From the NCBI GenBank assembly GCA_965214125.1, contig CBDCBA010000024.1:585918-649917 (forward strand): DNA of 64,000 nucleotides, in the 5' to 3' direction. Positions 17,198-28,070 of the stretch are shown piece after piece; positions within the stretch are counted from its first letter, which is position 1, and every line of letters begins with the position of its first letter. The stretch comes from CBDCBA01 sp965214125 (GTDB taxonomy: Bacteria; Planctomycetota; Phycisphaerae; Tepidisphaerales; Tepidisphaeraceae). The notes under the pieces were generated by a model. The model was not told the origin of the DNA, did not search any database, and saw only the letters and a list, made by a program, of their open reading frames with translations. Both the position numbers and the translations under genes were made by a program.

Positions 17198-17698
17198 ATG
17201 CTGCCGCCGCCCAGCACGCAGCACCTGGCCCGCGAGGCCGAGGCGCGGCGGATTTTGAATTGTTACGGCGACGATCTGCCGGGCATCATGGCGATGCTCG
17301 AACGTCAGTTCGGCGTGCTGCACAACCGCGCGCAGGTGGCGCTGGTGCTCTGCGGCGTTGTCATCAGCACGACTGGTTTCAGCGGGCGACTTGTGGCGGG
17401 GACGAATCGGCTGAGCCAAGTGCTGATCGTGGCCGGCCTGTCCCTCGTTGTCGTCGCGGCCGGCGTGGTCGTGCGCGGCGTGCTGCACCTGCGCTGGCTG
17501 ACCATGCAGGGCGGCGACTCGACCGCGCAGTGGCTCGTCACATCGCTGAAATATCGCGACGCGAAGACGAACTACTACCGCGTGGGCGTGGTCATCCTGC
17601 TCGTCGGCCTGATCCTCTACGGCGGCGCGTTGGCCGTCACGCTCCTCAACCCCGAGGCCGACGCCCTGCCGCCGCGCCAGAGACTTCAAACAAGATGA
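17198..17698 (+). CDS. Membrane protein of unknown function
   Basis: 166 residues from ATG 17198, chosen because the ribosome-binding sequence CAGGAGA lies 8 bp upstream; an upstream frame to 17099 has no such signal. After a hydrophilic N-terminus (about 45 residues, including LAREAEARRILNCYGDD) there are three membrane segments: VALVLCGVVIST, LIVAGLSLVVVAAGVVV and VGVVILLVGLILYGGALAV. No domain is recognised. Its 3' end overlaps the 3' end of convergent pdxJ by 13 bp. Confidence 0.65.
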   Translation: MLPPPSTQHLAREAEARRILNCYGDDLPGIMAMLERQFGVLHNRAQVALVLCGVVISTTGFSGRLVAGTNRLSQVLIVAGLSLVVVAAGVVVRGVLHLRWLTMQGGDSTAQWLVTSLKYRDAKTNYYRVGVVILLVGLILYGGALAVTLLNPEADALPPRQRLQTR

Positions 17699-18462
17699 CT
17701 CGATCTCGAGCGATGGTTACCGAGGATGGTGCGGTAGAGATTAACCGCGCCTGCCAGCCCATACTCGAGTGCATCGCCGATGAGAGCGTGGCCGATACTC
17801 ACCTCCGTGATCGGAGCGACGCTCTTCACGAAGTCGTGGAGATTCCGCCTGTTCAGATCATGGCCAGCGTTCACCCCGAGTCCCGCATTGGCCGCAGCTT
17901 TGGCACTTTGAGAAAAGGCTGATCGAGTCCGCTCATAAAGATCTACTGCAGAACGTCGCCGCGCGTGCGCCTCGGCGAACGACTCCGTGTACAGCTCGAC
18001 CCGGTCCGCCCCCGTCTCGACGACGCGCGCGACCTGCTCCGGATTGGGGTCCATGAAGACGCTCACCCGGCAGCCAACCTCCTTCAACTCCGCGATAATC
18101 GGCCGAAGCCGCTCGATGTCGCCTGGCATTGCAAAGCCGTGGTCGCTCGTGTTCTGGTTCGGATCATCGGGCACGAGCGTCGCCTGCTGCGGGCGGATCG
18201 TCTGGACCAGCTCCATCCACCGGCCTTCGAACGGATTGCCCTCGATGTTAAACTCGGCCCCGTCGAATCGTGCCACAAGGTTCGCCAGCGGCCGCGCATC
18301 GGCGTAGCGGATGTGCCGCTCGTCAGGCCGCGGGTGAATCGTGATGCCGTGCGCCCCCGCCTGTAGCGCCCGCCGCGCCAGGTGAACCACGTCCGGCCCC
18401 TTCCCCTCGCGCGCGTTGCGGAGCAGGGCGATCTTGTTCACGTTCACCGAGAGAAGCGGCAT
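17686..18462 (-). CDS. pdxJ: Pyridoxine 5'-phosphate synthase PdxJ
   Basis: 258 residues from ATG 18462 (MPLLSVNVNKIALLRNAREG), the family's usual beginning; the frame upstream to 18546 runs through a repeat and is not supported. PdxJ motifs are seen in order: VNVNKIALLRNAR, GAHGITIHPRPDERHI (phosphate and substrate binding), EFNIEGNPF, TLVPD, and GVNAGHDLNRRNL with EVSIGHALI near the C-terminus. The enzyme condenses 1-deoxy-D-xylulose 5-phosphate with 3-amino-2-oxopropyl phosphate to make pyridoxine 5'-phosphate. It is a cytoplasmic TIM barrel. No good Shine-Dalgarno sequence precedes the ATG: the mRNA there is pyrimidine-rich because of the inverted repeat at 18467-18566. Confidence 0.95.
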   Translation of the reverse strand: MPLLSVNVNKIALLRNAREGKGPDVVHLARRALQAGAHGITIHPRPDERHIRYADARPLANLVARFDGAEFNIEGNPFEGRWMELVQTIRPQQATLVPDDPNQNTSDHGFAMPGDIERLRPIIAELKEVGCRVSVFMDPNPEQVARVVETGADRVELYTESFAEAHARRRSAVDLYERTRSAFSQSAKAAANAGLGVNAGHDLNRRNLHDFVKSVAPITEVSIGHALIGDALEYGLAGAVNLYRTILGNHRSRSSHLV

Positions 18463-18466
18463 GACG

Positions 18467-18566
18467 GAAAGGATGAAAGTTGAAGGATGAAGGATGAACC
18501 CGAGCCAGAAGGTAGCGTCTTCCTCCGACTCAGGTTCATCCTTCATCCTTCTGCCTTCATCCTTTC
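18467..18566. repeat. Inverted repeat of AAGGATGA units upstream of pdxJ
   Basis: Arm 18467-18500 is built from three or four AGGATGA repeats. The arm at 18533-18566 is its complement with about 4 mismatches in 34, and 32 bp lie between. One strand of each arm is almost purely purine. It begins 5 bp upstream of the pdxJ start codon and lies between pdxJ and the membrane-protein gene. Confidence 0.75.
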
Positions 18567-18569
18567 AGC

Positions 18570-19910
18570 TCACACCTCTTCATCCACGTACGCCACGTGC
18601 CGCACATAGCCACGCGGCTCGAAGCCGGCGCCGAGGGCGCCGATCATCAGGCAGAGCGCGGCGACGAAGGCGGACAGGATCGCGTAGCGCCCCGCGCTTA
18701 CCGGCTGCGGAACCGAGGCTGCCCAGTTGTTCACGACGCTCGGCGGGTACAGGCTCCACGCGATCACCATCGACGCGACGAAGAGCGCGGCGTAGGTGGT
18801 GATCATCCCCGCGACCACCGCCAGCGAGACGGCGACGTTGCCGACGGAGCGTTGCTCGCTCAGCCGCGCGGGCCGATCGTGTCGAGACGCGGTCACGAGT
18901 GGGCCGCCGCGCGGCTCGTGGATCAGCAAGCGTTGGCGGTGGATGACGTAGCCGCTGGCGACGACGAGCGCGATGAGCGAGAGCACGGCCGCCCGCCACG
19001 CCGGCTGGCTCATGCCCGCCTCCCACGTTTCGGCGGTCATTAACAGGATCACCAGTGAGCTTGCCGCTGCGGCCGTCAGGCGGCCCAGGCGCCGCGGGAT
19101 CTGCCACGGCTTGATCCGCGCCACGATGCGGGCGACGTCGTCCAGGTTCTGCCACGCCGCCAGCAGGGCGAACTTCAGCCGACCCGCCCGTCCGGCGAAC
19201 CGCGCGAACGTGGTGGGTGGGATTGGAGCATCCGAACCGCCCTCCTCCTCCAACCGCGGGTCCGCCACGTCCGCCAGCTCCTCGCGCAGATCGGCGATCG
19301 TCTCGGCTGTGTAACCCTGCATGCGGTCGAGATCGTGGACCGTGTGCGGCGGGTGCATGAAGCCGACCGGATCGCCCACATGCCCGATGCCGACAAGGTG
19401 CCCCTGCAGGTGCGCCGCCAGGTGCGCGATCCGGCGGCTGGTCGTCTCGATGCTCTGGCGGCGGCACGCCTTGTCGTTGGGGTCCTCGCACGCCTCCCAC
19501 AGCCGCCCGGCGGACATCACCGCGCAGCCGACGGCCGAGGACGGCGCGCCCAGCGGCGCGTTGCGCTCGTAGCCGACGAGCTCGCCGGGCCAGAGCGCGA
19601 TCGCGAAGTCCCACCGGTGCGCCTCGCGCTCCTGCAGCGCGGCGTCGAGCAGCATGACCGGCTCGACGGCGGCGTTCACGCCCTCGCCGCGCACGCCGCT
19701 GAGCGTGACCAGCGGCACGCGCCAGTCGAACTCCGGGAAGCTGTCGCGCATCTGCCGCACGAACAGCCCCCGCGCGCGGCGGGCGGCCTGATCGAGCGCT
19801 TTATCGAACGGGCCGACCAGTAGCCAGCCGACCTCCACCACCGCCGGCGGCGGCACGGGAGCGGCGGGAACGTCCGCGGCTGCTTCGGGTTCTGGCGCCG
19901 CCGCGGTCAC
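18570..19910 (-). CDS. Membrane protein with degenerate metzincin-like HxxxHxxGxxH motif
   Basis: 446 residues with a proline/alanine-rich N-terminus, a soluble domain of about 250 residues and four membrane segments in the C-terminal half (LTAAAASSLVILLMTAET, AAVLSLIALVVASGYV, AVVAGMITTYAALFVASMVI, AILSAFVAALCLMIGAL). In the soluble part, residues 167-177 read HLQGHLVGIGH. The histidine spacing is that of metzincin zinc proteases (HExxHxxGxxH), but the catalytic glutamate position holds leucine. It is either a non-catalytic metal-binding relative or a coincidence. It reads divergently from the next gene and in the same direction as pdxJ, separated by an inverted repeat. Confidence 0.6.
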   Translation of the reverse strand: MTAAAPEPEAAADVPAAPVPPPAVVEVGWLLVGPFDKALDQAARRARGLFVRQMRDSFPEFDWRVPLVTLSGVRGEGVNAAVEPVMLLDAALQEREAHRWDFAIALWPGELVGYERNAPLGAPSSAVGCAVMSAGRLWEACEDPNDKACRRQSIETTSRRIAHLAAHLQGHLVGIGHVGDPVGFMHPPHTVHDLDRMQGYTAETIADLREELADVADPRLEEEGGSDAPIPPTTFARFAGRAGRLKFALLAAWQNLDDVARIVARIKPWQIPRRLGRLTAAAASSLVILLMTAETWEAGMSQPAWRAAVLSLIALVVASGYVIHRQRLLIHEPRGGPLVTASRHDRPARLSEQRSVGNVAVSLAVVAGMITTYAALFVASMVIAWSLYPPSVVNNWAASVPQPVSAGRYAILSAFVAALCLMIGALGAGFEPRGYVRHVAYVDEEV

Positions 19911-19950
19911 GGCGGCAGCTTAGCGGCGGGCGCGGCGGTAAGCTGACGTT

Positions 19951-20976
19951 ATGGCGATTCCACGCGAGGCCTGGGGCAGCACCGGCGGTTGGATCACGGC
20001 CGGCGCGCTCGCATTGGCCCTGCTTGGCGGCGTCGCGTACCTCGGCAACGCGCGGGCGATGACCGGGCCAACCGAGTTGGGGCGCGACGCCGCGCGCTGG
20101 TCTGCCATCGCCCAGCCGACCGACCCGGCGGTCATCCTCGGCGGCAGGCAGGCCCCGGCCGATGCCGCCGTCCTCTACCGCGACGCCGCCGCCCGATACC
20201 ACAGTCGCCCCGCCGCGCGACGTCCATACGACGACCTGCTCGACGACGGCGTGACCGAGCCCGCCCGTGCCGGTTCGCTGCCGCTGATCGACCAGTTAAT
20301 CGACGCGCGCGGCGACGGCACCGTTACCCTCTTCGGCGACCGGCCCGAACGTCTCATCAGCGGCGAAGGCGCGACGAGCGAGTTAGAAGCCCTGCTCGCC
20401 CTCGGCCGCGCCACGGCACGGCAGGGAACGCTGCTCGCCACCCGCGCGCGGCGCGACGGCACGAACAGCGACCTCGCCCAAGCCCAGGCCCATTTCGAGG
20501 CCGCTTACTCGCTCGGGCTTCACCTGTTCGATGAGCGCATCACGCACCGTGAGTTCGAGGTCGGGTACCGCCTGATGGGGGAGGGGCTCAGCGGGCTGAC
20601 GTCAATCGCGCGGCTCGCGGAGGACGCCGAGCGGCAGGCGGCGATGCAGGCGCAGCGCGACGCGCTGGCCGCTTACGTGCGCGACGAGGTCGGCCCGGTC
20701 TGGGCGGCGATCGGCACGATCAACGACCGCTCGCGCGCCGGCGACGCCGCCGACCTGCACGCGGGGGACGTCGCGGCGATTGCCGCAAACGACACGGCCG
20801 CATCGCTATGGCGGACGGAGGCCATCCTGCGCCTGGGCCAGTACGCAATCGACGCCGATCGCCCCGCCGACTCGGCCGGCGCGCGGCGGATTTTGGAACG
20901 CTTGGCCGACGACGTCGCCAGCGACCCCCGCCTCGCCGCCGCCCACGCGAAAGCGATGGAATACGCCGGCGAATGA
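19951..20976 (+). CDS. Membrane-anchored protein of unknown function
   Basis: 341 residues with an N-terminal hydrophobic anchor (TAGALALALLGGVAYLG, residues about 14-30). A helical, alanine/arginine-rich exported or cytoplasmic domain follows, with repeated patterns of paired helices (DAAARYHSRPAARRPYDDLL, LEALLALGRATARQGTLL, ALAAYVRDEVGPVWAAIG, ARRILERLADDVASDPRLA), possibly TPR-like. No family is recognised. Its end is 4 bp from the end of the convergent dciA-like gene. Confidence 0.55.
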   Translation: MAIPREAWGSTGGWITAGALALALLGGVAYLGNARAMTGPTELGRDAARWSAIAQPTDPAVILGGRQAPADAAVLYRDAAARYHSRPAARRPYDDLLDDGVTEPARAGSLPLIDQLIDARGDGTVTLFGDRPERLISGEGATSELEALLALGRATARQGTLLATRARRDGTNSDLAQAQAHFEAAYSLGLHLFDERITHREFEVGYRLMGEGLSGLTSIARLAEDAERQAAMQAQRDALAAYVRDEVGPVWAAIGTINDRSRAGDAADLHAGDVAAIAANDTAASLWRTEAILRLGQYAIDADRPADSAGARRILERLADDVASDPRLAAAHAKAMEYAGE

Positions 20977-20980
20977 GGCG

Positions 20981-21367
20981 CTAGAACGTCGCCTCGCCGT
21001 GGGCGTCGTACCAGCGGCCGCGCTTGAGGGTGATTCGGCGGACGCCGGCGGCGCGGCAGGCGACGAGCAGGCGTCGTTCCAGGCCGGCGAGCATCAGTTG
21101 CTTGAGTTCGTAGAGGTGCGGCGCGCTGTCGACCATCACGCCGAGCCGGCCGCGGTGCAGCGACTCCAGGCAGGATCGCTCCTGCAACGCCTCGGGCACG
21201 AGCTGGCCCCACACCTCGGCCACCTGCGCCAGCTTCGACTGGCGGCGCTCGATCTGCCGCTCGTACAGCTCCACCAATGCACCGCCGATCAGATCGCCCA
21301 CGGCATCGTCACGCCGCTTGTGGCGATCGAGCCGGGCAAGATCGAAAATGTCGCTGGCCTCGGACAT
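20981..21367 (-). CDS. dciA: DUF721/DciA-family protein (replication helicase loader-like)
   Basis: 128 residues. The core AEVWGQLVPEALQERSCLES, then GRLGVMVDSAPHLYELKQL, is the DUF721/DciA pattern (W..LV...L..H..L.S...G.L.V.VDS..W..EL). DciA proteins interact with the replicative helicase DnaB and replace DnaC/DnaI-type loaders in most bacteria. It lies 25 bp downstream of dnaN on the same strand, a common arrangement that supports a replication role. The symbol is given by family; function is inferred. Confidence 0.75.
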   Translation of the reverse strand: MSEASDIFDLARLDRHKRRDDAVGDLIGGALVELYERQIERRQSKLAQVAEVWGQLVPEALQERSCLESLHRGRLGVMVDSAPHLYELKQLMLAGLERRLLVACRAAGVRRITLKRGRWYDAHGEATF

Positions 21368-21392
21368 GAGCGACTACGGAGAGGGAAACCGG

Positions 21393-22517
21393 CTACTGAA
21401 GGTTGACCGGCATGATGACGTACTCGAACGCGTCGCCCGCCTTGATCAAACCCGGCCGGTTGGGCGCGCTGAGCTCGAGCGTGATGTCGTCGGCGTCGCT
21501 GACCTTAAGCGCTTCGACAAGGTACTGCGGATTGAAGCCAATCTCGACCGGATCGCCGTCGTACTTGCAGGCGAACTTCACCTCCGCCTCGCCCGCCTCG
21601 GGGCTGCGGCTGGTGAGCTTGAGCCCGTCGCCGTCGAAGGCCATCCGCACGCCCTTGCTCTCCTCGGTCGTCAGCAGCGCCGCACGCCGCACGGCGCTCA
21701 TGAAGTCGCCGCAGGCGGCCGTCATCGTCTTGTCGTTGTCGCGCGGGATCACGTCTTCAAAGGGCGGGAATTGCCCCTCGACCAAGCTCGTCTTGAGCGT
21801 CGCCGCCGCGGTGGCGACGAGCACCTCGTTCGGCTTGATCTTGATCCTGACCAACTCTTCCGGGTCGCCGATGAGTTTGTCGACGAGTTGCAGGCTTTTC
21901 GTCGGGATGATCGCGCTGGGCGCGCTCTTGGCATCCTTGGCGTCAACGTTGATCGTCGCCTCGCCGACCATTTTGGCCAAGCGTTTGCCGTCGGTAGCGA
22001 CCATCATCACGACCTTGCGCCCGTCGAGTTCGCGGACCGTCGTCAGCACGCCGTTGAAGGCGTACCGCGTCCCCTCGCGCGCCGCGGCGAAGGCGGTTTT
22101 GTGGATCAGCGTCTTGAGCTGCTTGCCGGGGATCTCGATGTCGGCGTCGCCCTCGAAGGTCGGCTCGGGCGGAAAGTCGGCAGGGTTCTGCGTATAGACG
22201 GTGAACTTGCTGTCGCCGCCGGAGATGACGCATTGCTCGCCCTTGAGCTCGATGCTGAGTGTGTCGTCGACGCTCTCGCGCACGATGTCGCGCAGCTTGT
22301 CGGCCGGCAGCAGCGTCTGGCCGTCCTGCTCGACCTGGACCTGCGCGTCCTCGTAGCGAACGGCGACCTCCTGGTCGGTGGCCACGAGCACGAGCTTATC
22401 GTTGCCGGCAACGAGCTTGACGCACCCCAGCACCGGCTTGGGCGTGCGCGAGGGCACGGCCTGGCTGACGACGCCGAGCGCTTCGAGGAGGGCCCCACGG
22501 TTGCAGATCACTTTCAT
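21393..22517 (-). CDS. dnaN: DNA polymerase III beta subunit (sliding clamp)
   Basis: 374 residues from ATG 22517 (MKVICNRGALLEALGVVSQ). Three repeated clamp domains are visible, with family patterns such as PVLGCVKLVAGNDKLVLVATD in domain 1, AREGTRYAFNGVLTTVRELD with KVVMMVATDGKRLA in domain 2, and the end FEYVIMPVNLQ, matching the usual Y.IMP.R/L C-terminus. It forms the ring that tethers DNA polymerase III and other repair enzymes to DNA. The length is typical (about 370). The dciA-like gene follows 25 bp downstream; dnaA is not in the window. Confidence 0.97.
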   Translation of the reverse strand: MKVICNRGALLEALGVVSQAVPSRTPKPVLGCVKLVAGNDKLVLVATDQEVAVRYEDAQVQVEQDGQTLLPADKLRDIVRESVDDTLSIELKGEQCVISGGDSKFTVYTQNPADFPPEPTFEGDADIEIPGKQLKTLIHKTAFAAAREGTRYAFNGVLTTVRELDGRKVVMMVATDGKRLAKMVGEATINVDAKDAKSAPSAIIPTKSLQLVDKLIGDPEELVRIKIKPNEVLVATAAATLKTSLVEGQFPPFEDVIPRDNDKTMTAACGDFMSAVRRAALLTTEESKGVRMAFDGDGLKLTSRSPEAGEAEVKFACKYDGDPVEIGFNPQYLVEALKVSDADDITLELSAPNRPGLIKAGDAFEYVIMPVNLQ

Positions 22518-23102
22518 GGTTGGGCGGTTCGGGTCAGGGTGCGTTGGCGCGGTGCCACGGGGAGAGTTGCCGACAGGTGGGGACTATACCGCCTCTGCCC
22601 GCGGGTCGTTGCCGGGCGGACGGCCCGCGACGGCGCGGCGAGGCGGGCGCCGCCTTCGCCGCGGGGACAACCTTCCCTCCTCCGATTCGGACGGACGAGT
22701 GAAAGAACTTAAGTTTGGCCGAAGTACTCCAGAGCCTGTCGATAGCCGTGCACAACCCCGCCGCGCCGCGCGCAACCCGCTGCGACCGAACGCGCTGCCG
22801 CCGGCGGCGGCCGCCGCGGCCCGTTGCACAACCTGTCGCCCGCTGGCGCGCCGGCAGCGCTCGCAGCCGACTCGGCGCGACAGGCGGACTACGCGGCCGA
22901 CCGAGAGTGCTCACCCGCGACGCCGGCACCGGCCCGGCGCGTCAGGCGGCCGCGCGCCCGCGACAGGGTTCCCACGCCCTTTGCACGGGAGGCGTCGCGC
23001 CCGCTTCGGCAAGAAGCCGACGCCGGGGCGAAATCTCGCGAAAATCCCGGCACGCCAGGTTGTCCCCGCGATCAGGCTCGGGCGGGTAGGCTTGTGCCGA
23101 CG
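22518..23102. other. 585-bp noncoding region upstream of dnaN
   Basis: No convincing protein: open frames here have arginine/alanine-rich shadow composition. It contains a short AT-richer stretch (22700-22725), a distant inverted pair GGGGACAACC (near 22664) / GGTTGTCCCC (near 23060), and two weak DnaA-box-like sites (TTGTGCACG on the minus strand near 22747-22755, and TTGTGCAAC near 22823). This could be a promoter region or a remnant of an origin region, but the evidence for oriC is weak. Confidence 0.4.
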
Positions 23103-23515
23103 ATGCGGCATCGCGCGACGCGACTCTCCCGATTCTGGCGATACGTGTGGGCCGGCCCCACGACGTTGATCGGCGTGGCGGCGGCGTTCCTGACCTTCGC
23201 CACCGGCGGGCGCGGCCGACCCGTGACGGGCGTGCTCGAAATCCACGGCGGCTTCGCCACCTGGCTGCTCCGCCGCGTGGGCGCCAGCGCCATGACGCTG
23301 GGGCACGTCGTCCTCGCGCGCGACAGCGACGCCCACGAATGGTCACGCGAGCACGAGCGCGTTCACGTCCGCCAGGTCGAACGCTGGGGGCCGCTCTTCC
23401 TGCCCGCCTACGGCATCGCCAGCCTGCTCGCGTGGGCGCGCGGGGCGCACTACTACTTCGACAACCCCTTCGAGATCGAGGCCTACGCGCTCGACGGCCG
23501 CGGGGACATACGCTC

Positions 23516-23519
<4 letters not shown>
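23103..23519 (+). CDS. HExxH-motif membrane-associated protein of unknown function
   Basis: 138 residues from ATG 23103 (MRHRATRLSRFW), preferred over the longer arginine-rich frame from 22824. One hydrophobic segment (AGPTTLIGVAAAFLTFATG) is followed by a soluble part with EWSREHERVHVRQVERWGPL, giving the zinc-protease motif HERVH (H84, E85, H88). A possible third ligand lies in NPFEIEAYA (E124 or E126). This arrangement, HExxH...E.EAY, occurs in a small family often annotated only as 'signal peptide prediction'. Peptidase activity is possible but unproven. The stop overlaps the hrpB start (TTGA), so the two are co-translated. Confidence 0.65.
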
Positions 23520-26017
<2,498 letters not shown>

Positions 26018-26024
26018 ACCCAAA

Positions 26025-26094
26025 GGTAGCTGCGTCGCCACGCGACGCAGGGAGTGCGAGCGAACCGCCTGCGTCGCGTGGCGACGCAGCTACC
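26025..26094. repeat. REP-like inverted repeat pair (CTGCGTCGCCACGCGACGCAG family)
   Basis: Perfect 26-bp arms, 26025-26050 and 26069-26094, are separated by 18 bp. Each arm contains its own palindrome, CTGCGTCGCnACGCGACGCA-like, and the outer ends are GGTAGC/GCTACC as in several other families here. It lies 7 bp after the hrpB stop. Confidence 0.85.
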
Positions 26095-26110
26095 GCAATG
26101 CGCTATCCGT

Positions 26111-26227
26111 TCAACTTGCGAGTGCCTCCCGCTCGCACCCGCAATCAGGGCAACGCTTGGGCGAGGCGCGAAGGTCGTGGCCGCACTCGACACACTGCCC
26201 GCGACACCGGCGTCCTACTTGAGTCCG
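26111..26227 (-). pseudogene. Zinc-ribbon gene fragment (CxECGHDLRAS type)
   Basis: On the minus strand a stop-to-stop frame with no start codon encodes GQCVECGHDLRASPKRCPDC and then GCEREALAS before the TGA at 26111-26113. The pattern CxxCGxDLRxxxxxCPxCG is the treble-clef/zinc-ribbon module repeatedly found at the ends of planctomycete membrane proteins. With no start and a stop just upstream, it looks like the tail of a lost gene, now lying between hrpB and dapL. Confidence 0.6.
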
Positions 26228-26252
26228 TCACGCTCGCTAGCATCGTCGCCCC

Positions 26253-27485
26253 ATGCCCTTCGTCAACGAGAACTACCTCAAGCTCCAAGCCGGCTACCTG
26301 TTCCCGGAGATCGCGCGCCGCGTGGCGGCGTACGGGGAGGCGCACCCGCAGGCCGAGCTCATCAAGCTGGGCATCGGCGACGTGACCGAGCCGCTGGCGC
26401 CCGCCGTCGCCGAGGCGATGCACGGGGCGGTCGACGAGATGACGACGAGCGGCGGGTTCCACGGGTACGGGCCCAGCGAGGGGTACGACTTTCTCCGCGA
26501 GGCCATCGTCGAGAACGATTACCGCGCGCGCGGCTGCGACATCGCGGCCGACGAGGTGTTTGTCAGCGACGGCAGCAAGTGCGACTCGGGTAACCTGCTG
26601 GACATCCTCGGGCCCGGCAACACGATCGCCGTGGCAGACCCGGTCTACCCGGTCTACGTCGATAGCAACGTGATGCACGGCCACACGGGCAAGGCTGGCA
26701 ACGGCGGGCGGTACGAGGGGCTGGTCTACCTTGAGGCGACCGAGGCCAACGGCTTCGCGCCCGATCTGCCCGACCGGCCGGTCGATGTGATTTACCTGTG
26801 CTTTCCCAACAACCCGACGGGCGCCGTCGCCTCACGTGAGACGCTCCGGCAGTGGGTTGACTTCGCGCGCGAGCACTCGGCCGTCATCTTCTTCGACGCA
26901 GCGTACGAGGCGTTCATCACCGACCCGGACATCCCGCACAGCATCTACGAGATTGACGGCGCGTGTGAGTGTGCGATCGAACTGCGCAGCTTCAGCAAGA
27001 CGGCCGGCTTCACGGGGACGCGCTGCGCGTTCACCGTGGTACCCAGGAGCCTGAATGGTCGGACAAAAGCGGGTGAGCCGATCGCGCTGCACAAGCTGTG
27101 GAGCCGGCGACAGAGCACGAAGTTCAACGGCGTCGGCTACGTCGTGCAGCGCGGCGCCGCGGCGGCGTACGGCGAGACAGGCAAGCGGCAGGTTTGCGCC
27201 CTCGTCGACGGCTACATGCAGAACGCGGCGATGCTCAAGGAGTCGCTCGGCAGGATCGGGCTCAACGTCTTCGGCGGCGACAACGCGCCCTACGCCTGGG
27301 TGCAGTGCCCGAGCGGCGTGAGTTCCTGGCAGATGTTCGACCGTTTGCTCGAACGCGCCAACGTCGTCTGCACGCCGGGCGTGGGCTTTGGCAAGTGCGG
27401 CGAGGGGTACTTCCGGCTCAGCGCCTTCAACAGCCGGGCGAACGTGGAGGCGGCGATGGAGCGCGTGACGAAGGCGCTGGGTTAA
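26253..27485 (+). CDS. dapL: LL-diaminopimelate aminotransferase
   Basis: 410 residues. A PLP fold-type I aminotransferase with the DapL pattern: NENYLKLQAGYLFPEIARRV, LIKLGIGDVTEPL, GYGPSEGYDFLREAI, FVSDGSKCDSGNLLDILG, CFPNNPTGAV and the PLP-binding lysine K249 in SFSKTAGFTGTR. It converts tetrahydrodipicolinate directly to LL-2,6-diaminopimelate with glutamate as amino donor, giving a short route to lysine and peptidoglycan. DapL is characteristic of plants, chlamydiae, planctomycetes and some other phyla, which supports the taxonomic guess. Confidence 0.95.
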   Translation: MPFVNENYLKLQAGYLFPEIARRVAAYGEAHPQAELIKLGIGDVTEPLAPAVAEAMHGAVDEMTTSGGFHGYGPSEGYDFLREAIVENDYRARGCDIAADEVFVSDGSKCDSGNLLDILGPGNTIAVADPVYPVYVDSNVMHGHTGKAGNGGRYEGLVYLEATEANGFAPDLPDRPVDVIYLCFPNNPTGAVASRETLRQWVDFAREHSAVIFFDAAYEAFITDPDIPHSIYEIDGACECAIELRSFSKTAGFTGTRCAFTVVPRSLNGRTKAGEPIALHKLWSRRQSTKFNGVGYVVQRGAAAAYGETGKRQVCALVDGYMQNAAMLKESLGRIGLNVFGGDNAPYAWVQCPSGVSSWQMFDRLLERANVVCTPGVGFGKCGEGYFRLSAFNSRANVEAAMERVTKALG

Positions 27486-28045
27486 GCGTTGTCGATCCAG
27501 AAGGTGGCGACGTTCTTGCCGGTGCGCGGGCTGACGGTCATCTGCCGGAAGACGCCGCCGTTGGCTTCGATGACGCGGCGGCTGCGCCTGTTATCGGCGT
27601 TGCAAGTGACGAGCACCCGCCCAACGCCGAGGCCGCGCAGCTCGACGAGGGCCAGTCGCAGGATGGCCCGGCCGTGGCCGAGGCCGCGGTGGGGTCGGGC
27701 GACGAAGTAGCCGACGTGGCCGCCCTCGACTTCGAGGTCGGCGTTGAGCCCGTGGCGGATGCGGGCTTCGCCGACGAGGGCGCCGCGGACGTCGAGCAGC
27801 CAGCGGGTGCTTTGCGGCACGTAGTTCTCCGGAAGGTTGCGGCCGGCCTCGAAGTCGACCATCGCTTGGAGGTAAGCGTCCGGGTTGCGGCGCATCGGCT
27901 CGACGTTCAGGAGGTTGTAGCCGTCGCCGCTCTCGCCCGCCTGCTGCGCGAGTTCGATCATATCGGCGTAGGCCGGCAGCAGCGTTCTTGTTGGCCGGAC
28001 GAGGCGTTGGCCGGTGGCGTGTTGGCGGGCGTTCGCGGTCGGCAC
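27482..28045 (-). CDS. GNAT-family N-acetyltransferase
   Basis: 187 residues from GTG 28045 (PTANARQHATGQRLVRPTR); the longer frame to 28867 reads through another gene and is a shadow. The C-terminal half shows the GNAT acetyl-CoA site: HVGYFVARPHRGLGHGRAIL (R/Q-xx-G-x-G/A), then LALVELRGLGVGRVLVTCNA, DNRRSRRVIEANGGVF and TGKNVATFWI. It transfers acetyl to an unknown amine. It starts 25 bp after the stop of the upstream membrane protein, probably in one operon with it and the ThuA gene. Its 3' end overlaps convergent dapL by 4 bp. Confidence 0.85.
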   Translation of the reverse strand: MPTANARQHATGQRLVRPTRTLLPAYADMIELAQQAGESGDGYNLLNVEPMRRNPDAYLQAMVDFEAGRNLPENYVPQSTRWLLDVRGALVGEARIRHGLNADLEVEGGHVGYFVARPHRGLGHGRAILRLALVELRGLGVGRVLVTCNADNRRSRRVIEANGGVFRQMTVSPRTGKNVATFWIDNA

Positions 28046-28070
28046 GGCGGGAATGGTACGAGGGGCGGTT

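Noticed and set aside
22518..23102. Possible origin of replication next to dnaN and dciA
   Set aside because: Only two poor DnaA-box-like sites were found, no AT-rich unwinding region and no dnaA gene nearby. A GC-skew plot of the genome would be needed.
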